A DNA stretch of 64,000 bases from Sphingomonas sp. TZW2008. Lineage in GTDB: Bacteria; Pseudomonadota; Alphaproteobacteria; Sphingomonadales; Sphingomonadaceae. Both the position numbers and the translations under genes were made by a program. Numbering within the stretch: position 1 is the stretch's first letter; each line of letters begins with the position of its first letter. The notes under the pieces are model-generated. The model did not search any database. It had not been told where the DNA came from and saw only the letters and a program-made list of their open reading frames with translations. The stretch lies in the NCBI RefSeq assembly GCF_002117915.1, contig NZ_BDJB01000001.1:186001-250000 (forward strand). Reading direction: 5' to 3'. This document shows positions 27,887-37,995 of the stretch, piece after piece.

Positions 27887-28786
27887 ATGATCGAAGCCGA
27901 ATTCATCAGCGCGCTGCGCCAGCTGCCGCTGCACCGCGGGGCGGCGGGGCTGGCAGACGACGCCGCCCTGCTCGGCACGCATGTCGTCACGACCGACACG
28001 CTGGTCGAGGGCGTGCACTTCCTGTCCGACGATCCGCCGGGCGACGTGGCGTGGAAGCTCGTCGCGGTGAACCTGTCCGATCTCGCCGGCAAGGGCGCGA
28101 TCCCGGAGGGCGTGCTCCTCAACTATCCGCTATCGGGCGACGCCTGGGACCGCGCTTTCCTCGCAGGACTGCACGCCTCGCTCGCGGCGATGGATTGCCC
28201 GCTGCTCGGCGGCGACACCGTCTCGCTGCCCCCCGGCGCGCCGCGCGTGCTGACGATGACGGCGTTCGGCCGCGACGCGGCCGCGCCGCTGCGGTCGGGG
28301 GCGCGAGCGGGTGACGTCTTGTGGGTGACGGGGACGATCGGCGACGCGGGGGCCGGCCTCGCGGTGGCGCGCGCCGGCGACTGTACAGGTGAGGGCCCCA
28401 TGGCGCTGCTCGCCGCATACCGTCGGCCGCAGCCGCGCCTTTCCGAAGGGCGCCGCCTCGCGCCGGTCGCGCGTGCGATGATGGACGTGTCCGACGGGCT
28501 GCTGATCGACGCGCGGCGCATGGCGGCGGCGAGCGGCCTTGCCGTCACGATCGCGCTCGACGCGGTCCCGCTGTCGCCCGCCTATCGCGCCTATTCGGGC
28601 GACGTGATGGCTGCGGTGACGGCGGGGGACGATTACCAGCTGCTCTGCGCGCTGCCGCCCGATCAGCGCCCGACGGGCCTTGCGACGCGCATCGGCAGCT
28701 TCGCGGCGGGTACAGGCCTGCATCTCACTCGCGCGGGCGTGACGGTCGCCTTGCCGCGTGATCTGGGTTACGAACACCGCGCCTGA
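27887..28786 (+). CDS. thiL: Thiamine-monophosphate kinase
   Basis: Phosphorylates thiamine monophosphate to the active cofactor TPP. The 299-aa protein shows the ThiL/PurM-like order: DDAALLGTHVVTTDTLVEGV, WKLVAVNLSDLAGKGAIPEG, CPLLGGDTVSLPPG, VLWVTGTIGDAGAGL, AMMDVSDGLLIDARRMAAAS and AVTAGDDYQLLCALP. The length is usual. The ribosome site before ATG 27887 is weak (gaggg abutting the start). It stands 80 bases after the MBL gene. No TPP riboswitch is visible ahead of it. Confidence 0.93.
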   Translation: MIEAEFISALRQLPLHRGAAGLADDAALLGTHVVTTDTLVEGVHFLSDDPPGDVAWKLVAVNLSDLAGKGAIPEGVLLNYPLSGDAWDRAFLAGLHASLAAMDCPLLGGDTVSLPPGAPRVLTMTAFGRDAAAPLRSGARAGDVLWVTGTIGDAGAGLAVARAGDCTGEGPMALLAAYRRPQPRLSEGRRLAPVARAMMDVSDGLLIDARRMAAASGLAVTIALDAVPLSPAYRAYSGDVMAAVTAGDDYQLLCALPPDQRPTGLATRIGSFAAGTGLHLTRAGVTVALPRDLGYEHRA

Positions 28787-28895
28787 CCGCGCTTGCGCTT
28801 TCCCCCCGGCGGCTTAGGCTCCCCCACAGAAACAAAGGATCGGCGGCCACCACCCGAAGGCGGGGCCGACCGGCGACATTAGGGGAAGGAATGCG

Positions 28896-31082
<2,187 letters not shown>

Positions 31083-31089
31083 AGCCACG

Positions 31090-31122
31090 CCCGCCGTCCC
31101 GCGGTGCGGGCGGGGCGGCGGG
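31090..31122 (+). terminator. Hairpin terminator after hppA
   Basis: CCCGCCG (31090-31096) pairs with CGGCGGG (31116-31122), with a second inner pairing of CCCGC and GCGGG, 7 bases after the hppA stop. The downstream bases aaggtttcgactttt are modestly T-rich. This is a convincing end for the hppA transcript. Confidence 0.6.
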
Positions 31123-31304
31123 AAGGTTTCGACTTTTACGCTGTCGGCAGGAGCGGGCTATCGCGCGAGGGCGAGCGGCACCTGTCCACCTTCGAGTAGC
31201 GCCGCAAGCGTCGTCCTGGCCTTTTCGCTGCGGTAAAGATCCGAATTGGCGCTTTCGTTGATCGACATGGACCGTCATCAGCCGAGCGGAAGGGCGGATG
31301 TGCG

Positions 31305-32117
31305 ATGGACATGGATCGGGAAGAGGCTTGCGCGGCCATAGCGCTGCCCGACAGCCTCTCCTCATCGCTGATAGGGTATCGCTGGGCGCGCAACAGCGTC
31401 GGCGAGTCGAGTTGCGAGGTCTACCGGCTGCACGGCAAGAGCGGCGCGCCCGATCTCTACCTCAAGCACGGCCAGGGCGCCTCTGCCGACGACATTGGCG
31501 ACGAGATGATCCGACTGCGCTGGCTTGGCGCGCATATGCCGGTTCCAAGCGTCGAAGGCTTCGTCGCGACACGAGACGAGGCCTGGCTGCTGATGACGGC
31601 GCTGCCGGGGCAGACCGCCTATCAGCTTCTCGAGGCGCAGCCCGGCGCGCGCCTCGCGATCGTCGACGCGATCGCGGTCTTCCTGCGACGGATCCACGCG
31701 ATACCGACCGAGCGATGCCCGTTCGTCAGCGATCACGTCTTCCGCCTTGCGCAGGCTCGCGACCGGATCGCTGCGGGGCTCGTCGACGAGGATGATTTCG
31801 ACGACGAGCGGGCGGGCTGGACGGCGGAGCAGGTGTGGGACGCGATGCAACGCCTGCTGCCGATGGGGGTCGATCGCGTCGTTACGCACGGCGATTTCTC
31901 GCTCGACAATATCCTGATGCTCGATGGCGCGGTGGTCGGGTGTATCGACGTCGGCCGGGCAGGGATCGCGGATCGCTATCAGGATCTGGCGATTCTGTGG
32001 AACTGCCTCGGCGAGTTCGACGCATCGCTGCAGGCGCGGCTTTTCCGGAGCTACGGCAGCGCCGACGTCGACGACCGCAAACTCCAGTTTCACCTGCTGC
32101 TCGACGAGTTGTTCTGA
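31305..32117 (+). CDS. APH(3')-like aminoglycoside phosphotransferase family kinase
   Basis: A 270-aa kinase of the aminoglycoside 3'-phosphotransferase type. Features are an N-terminal lobe with GESSCEVYRLHGKSGAPDLY and LYLKHGQG (ATP-site Lys), RLRWLGAHMPVPSVEGF, LLMTALPGQTAY, the Brenner motif THGDFSLDNILM (catalytic Asp and Asn), and the DFG-equivalent GCIDVGRAGIADRYQDLAIL. It ends HLLLDELF, close to the DELF ending of classical APH(3') enzymes. All catalytic residues are present. There is no mobile element beside it and base composition is native, so it looks intrinsic. A second ATG lies two codons on. True substrate is unknown. Confidence 0.87.
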   Translation: MDMDREEACAAIALPDSLSSSLIGYRWARNSVGESSCEVYRLHGKSGAPDLYLKHGQGASADDIGDEMIRLRWLGAHMPVPSVEGFVATRDEAWLLMTALPGQTAYQLLEAQPGARLAIVDAIAVFLRRIHAIPTERCPFVSDHVFRLAQARDRIAAGLVDEDDFDDERAGWTAEQVWDAMQRLLPMGVDRVVTHGDFSLDNILMLDGAVVGCIDVGRAGIADRYQDLAILWNCLGEFDASLQARLFRSYGSADVDDRKLQFHLLLDELF

Positions 32118-32185
32118 CGGGCGCTGCGTCTCCGCGATTGCCTGTGATCCGTGAGCCTTCGCCTCGCCTTGCGCGTTGCAGAGGC

Positions 32186-33472
32186 ATGGATGATCCGCCG
32201 CCCGCCCGTTTTCCGCTTCATCTGCAGATGCTGGCCGGGTTCGTCGTCGGGCTGGCGGGCGGGCTGATCGTCAACGCGGTGGCGGGCGACGCGTCGTGGG
32301 TGGAGACGGTGACGACCTATGTCACCGGGCCGATCGGGCAGATCTTCCTGCGGCTCTTGTTCATGCTGGTGATCCCGCTGCTGTTCGCCGCGCTCGTCAC
32401 CGGCGTTGCCGAGATGGGTGATATCGCCGCGCTGAAGAAGGTGGGTCTGCGCACCCTGTTCTTCACCGTCGTGCTCTCGGCCATATCAGTTGCGCTGGGG
32501 CTAGTGCTGGTGAACGTGATCCGGCCGGGGGCGGGCGTCGATCCGGCGATGGCAAAGGAGCTGCTGGCGCAGGCGGGCGCCGGCGCGGCGGCGATCGTGC
32601 AGGAATCGCGCAAGGCGCCGGGCGCGCTCGAATCGGTGCTCGGCATCGTGCCGACCAACGTGATCCGCGCGGCATCGAGCGACGATATCCTGGCGCTGAT
32701 GTTCTTCGCGCTGGCGTTCGGGATCGGGCTGGTGGTGGTCCGCTCCGACAAGACAAAGGTGCTGCACGACGCGATCGAGGGCATCCTGGAGGTGACGATG
32801 ACGCTGATCGGATTCGTCATCCGCCTCGCCCCGATCGCGGTGGCGTGCTTCATGTTCAACCTGACGGCGGTGTTCGGCGCGGACGTGCTCGTGCGGCTGG
32901 GTGCGTATATGGGCACGGTGATCGGCGCGCTGCTGATCCAGCTGATCGTCGTCTATTCGGCGGGCGTATGGCTCGCCGCGGGGATGCGGCCGCTCGCCTT
33001 CTTCCGCGGCAGCCAGGAGGCGATGGTGATGGCTTTCTCCAGCGCCTCATCCAACGCCACACTGCCGACCAGCCTGCGCATCGCGGAGAACGATCTGAAG
33101 CTACCGCGCCGCGTCGCGCGCTTCGTGCTGACGATCGGGGCGACCGCGAACCAGAACGGCACCGCGATCTTCGAGGGCGTGACAGTGATCTTCCTCGCGC
33201 AATTCTTCGGCGTCGAGCTGACGATCGTGCAGCAATTGACGGTGATGCTGGTGTGCATCCTGGGCGGTATCGGGACGGCGGGGGTGCCGGGCGGTTCGCT
33301 GCCGGTGGTGGCGATCATCCTTGGCATGGTGGGCGTGCCGCCGACCGCGATCGGGCTGGTGCTGGGCGTCGACCGGCTGCTCGACATGTGTCGCACCGCG
33401 CTCAACGTGACGGGCGATCTCGCGATCGCGACGATGGTGGCGGGCAACGATCGCGAGGCGGCGGCGCGCTAA
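32186..33472 (+). CDS. Dicarboxylate/amino acid:cation symporter (DAACS family)
   Basis: A 428-aa secondary transporter related to GltP/DctA. Eight or more membrane segments begin at LHLQMLAGFVVGLAGGLIVN, then IFLRLLFMLVIPLLFAALVT. The family motif region MAFSSASSNATLPTSLRIAE (serine-rich re-entrant loop) is followed by ATANQNGTAIFEGVTVIFLA, GGIGTAGVPGGSLPVVAIIL and DRLLDMCRTALNVTGDL. It imports C4-dicarboxylates, glutamate or aspartate with Na+ or H+. The ATG at 32186 is set by the first helix; the frame stays open far upstream over the kinase gene. It is 68 bases after the kinase gene. Confidence 0.92.
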   Translation: MDDPPPARFPLHLQMLAGFVVGLAGGLIVNAVAGDASWVETVTTYVTGPIGQIFLRLLFMLVIPLLFAALVTGVAEMGDIAALKKVGLRTLFFTVVLSAISVALGLVLVNVIRPGAGVDPAMAKELLAQAGAGAAAIVQESRKAPGALESVLGIVPTNVIRAASSDDILALMFFALAFGIGLVVVRSDKTKVLHDAIEGILEVTMTLIGFVIRLAPIAVACFMFNLTAVFGADVLVRLGAYMGTVIGALLIQLIVVYSAGVWLAAGMRPLAFFRGSQEAMVMAFSSASSNATLPTSLRIAENDLKLPRRVARFVLTIGATANQNGTAIFEGVTVIFLAQFFGVELTIVQQLTVMLVCILGGIGTAGVPGGSLPVVAIILGMVGVPPTAIGLVLGVDRLLDMCRTALNVTGDLAIATMVAGNDREAAAR

Positions 33473-33496
33473 GCCCGCGCACCGCCGTACGCATCG

Positions 33497-35158
33497 CTAT
33501 CGTCCCTGTGCGCGCCACTTGGCGATGGTGCGGCGGATGATGTGATCCTCTTCGCCGACCTCGCGCCACAGTTCCGAGAAGACCGGATCGGCCGAGGCCG
33601 GGCGCTTCTCGGGTTCGAGCCCGTCGAACGACACGCGGATCGGGATCGCGACGCCTTCGCCGCAGATGATGCATTCACGGTTGCGCAGCGCGGGGATTGA
33701 ATCGAGAAAGCCGCGCGCGCCTTCCGGCATGGCGGCGCGCACGAACGCTTGGTCGCGATCGTTGTTGAGTCGCATCGCGATAATCGTGCCGCACTGCGAC
33801 AGGACGCCCTCGGCGAGATCCGACGGACGCTGCGTGATGAGCCCGAGCGACACCCCGTACTTGCGCCCTTCCTTCGCAATCCGCCCAAGGATGCGGCCGA
33901 CGGACGAGCCGTCGTCGTCGCGGGGGATGTAGCGGTGTGCCTCCTCGCAGACGAGCAGGATCGGGCGCTGCGGCTCGTTGCGTGACCAGATCGCGAAATC
34001 GAACACCATCCGGCTGAGCATCGCGACGACGACCGAGGTGATCTCGCTCGGCACGCCCGACACGTCGACGATCGAGATCGGCCGGCCGTCTCCGGGCAGG
34101 CGGAAGATGCGCTGGAGGAAATCGGCCATCGTATCGGCGACAAGCATGCCCGAGAACATGAAGCCGTAGCGCGGATCGGCCTTGATCTCCTCGATCTTGG
34201 TCTTGAGGCGAAGATAGGGCGCGGAGTTCGACGCCTTGTCCATCTTGCCCATCTCGAGCTGGATGAGACTCGTCAGATCGCTGAGCAGATACGGTACCGG
34301 CGCGTCGACGGTGAGCTTGGGAATCTCACTGCCGACGCGGCTCTTGGCGCGCGCGGCGAGAAGGCATTTGGCGAGGATGTCGGCATCCACCTGCCGATCG
34401 GCGCCCTGCGTCGTCAGGAACACCTCGCAATGTTCCTCGAAGTTCATCAGCCAATAGGGCATCTGGAGGTTCGACACGTCGAATAGTGCGCCATTGCCCC
34501 TGAACGCGGCGGAATATTCGCCGTGCGGATCGATCATCACCACGTGGCCCTGCGGCGCGAGCGCGCAGATGCGGTGAAGGATCAGCGCTGCGGAGGTCGA
34601 CTTGCCGGTGCCGGTCGAGCCGAGCAGGGCGAAGTGCTTGCCCAGCATCGCGTCGATGTAGAGCGCGGCGCGAATGTCCTCGGTCGGATAGACGCTGCCG
34701 ATCTCGATATGCGCGCGATCGTCGGCGGCATAGACCTGGACAAGATCGCTGGTCGTCAGCGGATATACCTCCGCGCCGGGCGTCGGATACCGCGTCACGC
34801 CGCGGCGGAAACGGTACAGCTTGCCGGTCAGCCGCTCCTCGTCGCCTTCGCCGAGAAAGTCGATGAAGGCGGTGACGCGGCCGGAAGCGAAATCGTCGAG
34901 CCGCAGCGAACGGACGTTGGCGATCAGCCACGCGTTGCCGACGCGCAGCTTGATCTGGCTGCCGACCTGGCCAGACGCGGCCGTGACCGGATCGGGGTGC
35001 TCGGCAAGCACCGTCAACCCGGCGAGATCGAACACCACCTGGCTCGACGAGCCGGCGATCTCGACCACGACGCCGATCGGTTCCGGCAAGGCGTGCGCGC
35101 GTTCGGCGGCGGCGCGTGCCACCACTTCGAACGCGTGCTGTGCCGGCATTTCCGTCAT
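33497..35158 (-). CDS. HerA-like ATP-binding protein (DUF87)
   Basis: A 553-aa FtsK/HerA-superfamily ATPase. An N-terminal beta-barrel domain (AGSSSQVVFDLAGLTVLAEH, SQIKLRVGNAWLIANVRSL) precedes the motor: Walker A GSTGTGKSTSAALILHRI, MIDPHGEYSAAF, Walker B ILLVCEEAHRYIPRDDDG, and SLGLITQRPSDLAEGVLSQC. HerA hexamers pump DNA; archaeal and some bacterial ones work with NurA in end resection, but no nuclease is adjacent. The C-terminal cysteine pair in RECIICGEGVAIP is notable. ATG 35158 follows a gggga site. It is last in the minus-strand series from the NfrB-like gene, 92 bases after its neighbour. Confidence 0.87.
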   Translation of the reverse strand: MTEMPAQHAFEVVARAAAERAHALPEPIGVVVEIAGSSSQVVFDLAGLTVLAEHPDPVTAASGQVGSQIKLRVGNAWLIANVRSLRLDDFASGRVTAFIDFLGEGDEERLTGKLYRFRRGVTRYPTPGAEVYPLTTSDLVQVYAADDRAHIEIGSVYPTEDIRAALYIDAMLGKHFALLGSTGTGKSTSAALILHRICALAPQGHVVMIDPHGEYSAAFRGNGALFDVSNLQMPYWLMNFEEHCEVFLTTQGADRQVDADILAKCLLAARAKSRVGSEIPKLTVDAPVPYLLSDLTSLIQLEMGKMDKASNSAPYLRLKTKIEEIKADPRYGFMFSGMLVADTMADFLQRIFRLPGDGRPISIVDVSGVPSEITSVVVAMLSRMVFDFAIWSRNEPQRPILLVCEEAHRYIPRDDDGSSVGRILGRIAKEGRKYGVSLGLITQRPSDLAEGVLSQCGTIIAMRLNNDRDQAFVRAAMPEGARGFLDSIPALRNRECIICGEGVAIPIRVSFDGLEPEKRPASADPVFSELWREVGEEDHIIRRTIAKWRAQGR

Positions 35159-35250
35159 TCGGGCAATCCCCCGCGATTTCACTCGGGCGGGGTTATGACG
35201 CCACTTCGTAAATTAACCATGAGCGCGGCGAAGCACGCAATTTCCGTAAC

Positions 35251-36009
35251 TTAGACGCGCTGCGCGAAGCGTCCGGCGGCCCAGCCGAGCAGTACCGACA
35301 GCGCCACCGCCGTCAGACCGTAGAGCAGCGACGCGCGATCGGCGGCACGGGCGACGAAGCGTTCGAAGCCCTCTTTCTGCACGTCGATCTCGCGCACCGC
35401 GGCGGCAAGGACCTTGCCGTCGCGGATCAGGAACGTCTCCGCGGTGAAGCGGCCGACGGGCACGCGCGCGGGGATGGCGACGCGCGCGCGATACAGCACG
35501 CCCTCGCTGATCTCGACCGCGTTGGGCGCCTCGTAATAGAGCCCGGCGCGGCGGCGCAGATCAACGAGGCCGGCGGCGAAGCGATCCTGCACCGGCGATG
35601 GCGCGGAGGAGGCGGGGGAGAGCTGCAGGCTGTCGAGCCCCAGTTCGTAGATCGCACGCGTCCGATCATCGACGATGCGGTCGATCGGCCGCGACGAGGC
35701 GATGGCGTAGAAGCTCGGCGCGGAGCGATAGCGCAGCGCCTGCGCATTGACCCAGATGCCGGCGAGCTTCTCCTTCTCACGCACCGTGATCGACTGGACC
35801 GGACCCTTCACCACGACGACGAGATCGGTCGGGTGCTCGCCATCGGGCAGACGACCGCCGGGATAGAGGATCGCGCCGAACAGCAGCAGCTCGGCGCCGG
35901 TGAAGCTGTAGGCGATGCGGATCTCGCGCTGCGACACGTCGGGCACCAGCACCGGCTTCGCCTGCGCCAGCAGCAGCGGCGCGGCAAGGACGAGCGCGGC
36001 CCGCCTCAC
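35251..36009 (-). CDS. TIGR02186-type putative transmembrane protein
   Basis: A 252-aa exported or membrane-anchored protein. It starts with GTG overlapping the TauE stop (GTGA) and has a short signal sequence (RRAALVLAAPLLLAQA). The periplasmic part begins KPVLVPDVSQREIRIAYSFT and goes on GAELLLFGAILYPGGRL, VVVVKGPVQSITVREKEKLA, WVNAQALRYRSAPSFYAIAS and FTAETFLIRDGKVLAA. A C-terminal helix (YGLTAVALSVLLGWAAGRFA) anchors it. This conserved family is regularly found beside TauE/SafE genes; its function is unknown. A link to sulfur-anion export is inferred from the pairing. Confidence 0.82.
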   Translation of the reverse strand: MRRAALVLAAPLLLAQAKPVLVPDVSQREIRIAYSFTGAELLLFGAILYPGGRLPDGEHPTDLVVVVKGPVQSITVREKEKLAGIWVNAQALRYRSAPSFYAIASSRPIDRIVDDRTRAIYELGLDSLQLSPASSAPSPVQDRFAAGLVDLRRRAGLYYEAPNAVEISEGVLYRARVAIPARVPVGRFTAETFLIRDGKVLAAAVREIDVQKEGFERFVARAADRASLLYGLTAVALSVLLGWAAGRFAQRV

Positions 36010-36920
36010 GACAGTTCGACCGTGTAGATCTCGTCCGGGCGCCAGCCGAGGCCGAGTGCGATCCGCCCGGCGACAAGCAGGACCAGCAGTGCGAGCGCGA
36101 GGCGCAGATATTCGGGCTTGGCGCGTGCAGCGAAGCGCGCGCCCACCTGTGCGCCGATCACCGATCCGATCAGCAGCAGCCCGGCGAGCACGATGTCGAC
36201 CGCCTTGGTCGTCAGGGCGTGGACCATCGTCGCCGCGGCGGTGACGAACAGGATCTGGAACAGCGACGTGCCGACGACGACCTGCGTCGCCATGCCGAGC
36301 AGGTAGATCATCGCCGGGACAAGCACGAAGCCGCCGCCGATGCCGAGCAGGATGGTGAGGATCCCCGTCGCGAAGCCAAGCAGCAACGGCGCGAGCGGGG
36401 AGATATAGAGGCCCGAGCGGTAGAAGCGCATGCGGAACGGCAGGCCCGCAACGAGCGGATGGTGCCGCCGGCGCCGCGGCGGTGCGGCGCGGCGGCCGCG
36501 GGTGACGGCGATCGCCTCGAGCGATTCCTTGAGCATCAGCCCGCCGATCGACACGAGCAGCACGACATAGGTGATGGCGATCGCGGTATCGATCTGTCCG
36601 CTCGCCTGGAGCAGCTGGAACAGCCATGCCCCGGCAACCGACCCGATGACCCCGCCGGCGACCAGGACGCCGCCCATTGCCATGTCGACCCCGTCGCGCC
36701 GCAGGTAGGCGAAGACGCCCGAGACGCTCGCGCCGGTTACCTGGCTCGCGGCGGAGGCGGCAGCGACGGTGGGGGGAATGCCGTAGACGATCAGCAGCGG
36801 GGTGGTGAGGAAACCGCCGCCGACGCCGAACATGCCCGATAGGAAGCCGACCCCACCGCCCAGCGCGATGATGACGAACGCGTTGACCGAGAGGTTCGCG
36901 ATCGGGAGGTACAGATCCAT
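36006..36920 (-). CDS. TauE/SafE family membrane protein (sulfite exporter-like)
   Basis: A 304-aa inner-membrane protein with about eight helices in two repeats (FVIIALGGGVGFLSGMFGVG-GGFLTTPLL, then LLGFATGILTILLGIGGGFV). The repeated G-G-G motifs define the TauE/SafE (DUF81) family, whose members move sulfite, sulfonates or related organic anions. A basic cytoplasmic loop (RGRRAAPPRRRRHHP) separates the halves. ATG 36920 precedes the first helix directly. It overlaps the TIGR02186-type gene by 4 bases. Substrate cannot be assigned. Confidence 0.88.
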   Translation of the reverse strand: MDLYLPIANLSVNAFVIIALGGGVGFLSGMFGVGGGFLTTPLLIVYGIPPTVAAASAASQVTGASVSGVFAYLRRDGVDMAMGGVLVAGGVIGSVAGAWLFQLLQASGQIDTAIAITYVVLLVSIGGLMLKESLEAIAVTRGRRAAPPRRRRHHPLVAGLPFRMRFYRSGLYISPLAPLLLGFATGILTILLGIGGGFVLVPAMIYLLGMATQVVVGTSLFQILFVTAAATMVHALTTKAVDIVLAGLLLIGSVIGAQVGARFAARAKPEYLRLALALLVLLVAGRIALGLGWRPDEIYTVELS

Positions 36921-36966
36921 GGACCCCCGATTATGCCGATCACGCGCCGGACGATAGCGCCGTCGA

Positions 36967-37560
36967 TCAGAAATCGGTACCGATCGACAGCGCCGGGCCC
37001 GAGGCAGGCCGGGCGCGGCCGGCGACACGCTGGCGCCAGTCGAGCGACAGGCGGACCACGCGTTCCGAGAGCGGCACGGCGAGCGTCACCGACGGGCCGA
37101 GATCGAGCCGGTTCGCGCCGCGCTGCGCGCCGCCCCACGCGCCGACGCCGAGATCGAGCCGCGTCTGGCCGAAGCGGGCGAGGGGATGCGCGAGGCGGGC
37201 GGCGGCATCGACATATCCTTCCACGCCATCGCGCGCGATCGCGCCGCCCTGCGCATAGGCGTCGATCGTCAGCGCGCTGGCGATCGGGGCGGGGCCGACG
37301 CCGGCGATCAGCCCCAGCGCCGGGCCACCGCGCGCGCCCTGCACGCCGATGCGCTGTTCGGCGACGATGTGGATCGGCAGGCGGGTCGGTTGCCAGTCGA
37401 GGCCGATCGCGGCTTCTTGCTGGCGGGTGCCGATCGCGGTGGAAACGCGCGCGGCGAGCGCGAGACGGCGCGCGTCGCCAAATGCGTAGGTGACGCGCGC
37501 ACCGGCCTGGCTGCCGCCGAGCTGCGGCGCGAACGGCTGCCCGCTGCCGCCGTCGCGCAC
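36967..37560 (-). CDS. C-terminal barrel-like piece of the interrupted gene (possible separate CDS)
   Basis: From the first available standard start, GTG 37560, this frame gives 197 residues: VRDGGSGQPFAPQLGGSQAG, then repeated amphipathic strands and a final Phe (GPALSIGTDF). It resembles an outer-membrane barrel end or the C-terminal domain found on NfrA-like surface proteins. It lacks its own signal peptide, so export would fail if translated alone. GC-ending codon use is normal here, unlike the stretch just upstream, so this domain was under selection until recently or still is. Confidence 0.5.
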   Translation of the reverse strand: MRDGGSGQPFAPQLGGSQAGARVTYAFGDARRLALAARVSTAIGTRQQEAAIGLDWQPTRLPIHIVAEQRIGVQGARGGPALGLIAGVGPAPIASALTIDAYAQGGAIARDGVEGYVDAAARLAHPLARFGQTRLDLGVGAWGGAQRGANRLDLGPSVTLAVPLSERVVRLSLDWRQRVAGRARPASGPALSIGTDF

Positions 37561-37995
37561 GATCGCCCAGACGCTGGCGGCGAAGCGCGACTGGGCGGGG
37601 GTGGAGCGATCGGGCGGCGGGGGCGGGGCGAGCGGCGCGGCGATCGCGGCGAATGGTTGCGGGCGCGAAGGAGTTGGCGTGGCGGGATCGTCGCCGCGCG
37701 ATGGCGCACGGGTGCCGGGTGGCAGAGCAAGGAACGCTGTGTGCTGCGGTGCTGTCGGGCGTCCTGGCGCTGATAGCGGCCGGGTGCCGATAGCGGGTTT
37801 TGCCGTCGGTTAAGCCGGGTTGAAGCGGAGGTGGGCGAGCGGTGGCGGCGCAGCTTCCGCTAGTGCCGGCGGCGCGACGACGCTAACGAGCGCGGGCAGC
37901 GGCGCGTGATCGGGCCAGAGCAGTGCGGAGCGTATGCCGATCCAGCCTGCGCCCATGACGGCGAGGAAGCGCAGGGGGCGGCCGCGCGCGCTCAT
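36967..37995 (-). pseudogene. Interrupted gene downstream of the NfrB-like glycosyltransferase
   Basis: One continuous frame of 343 codons broken only by TAA at 37810-37812 (codon 62). The first piece starts with ATG 37995, overlapping the glycosyltransferase stop (ATGA), and encodes a membrane or signal segment (LRFLAVMGAGWIGIRSALLW) then a Pro/Ala-rich stretch. After the stop the frame continues for 83 codons without stop and without ATG, GTG or TTG, also Pro/Ala-rich (AAIAAPLAPPPPPDRS). It runs into a domain of alternating strands (SQAGARVTYAFGDARRLALA, VGAWGGAQRGANRLDLGPSV) ending GPALSIGTDF. The first 50 or so codons after the stop have clearly fewer G/C-ending codons than the neighbours, consistent with decay. 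It could instead be two genes, the second with a non-standard or distant start. Confidence 0.6.

Noticed and set aside
31305..32117. Acquired resistance cassette for the APH-like gene
   Set aside because: No flanking mobile element or attachment site and codon use like the neighbours; treated as intrinsic.
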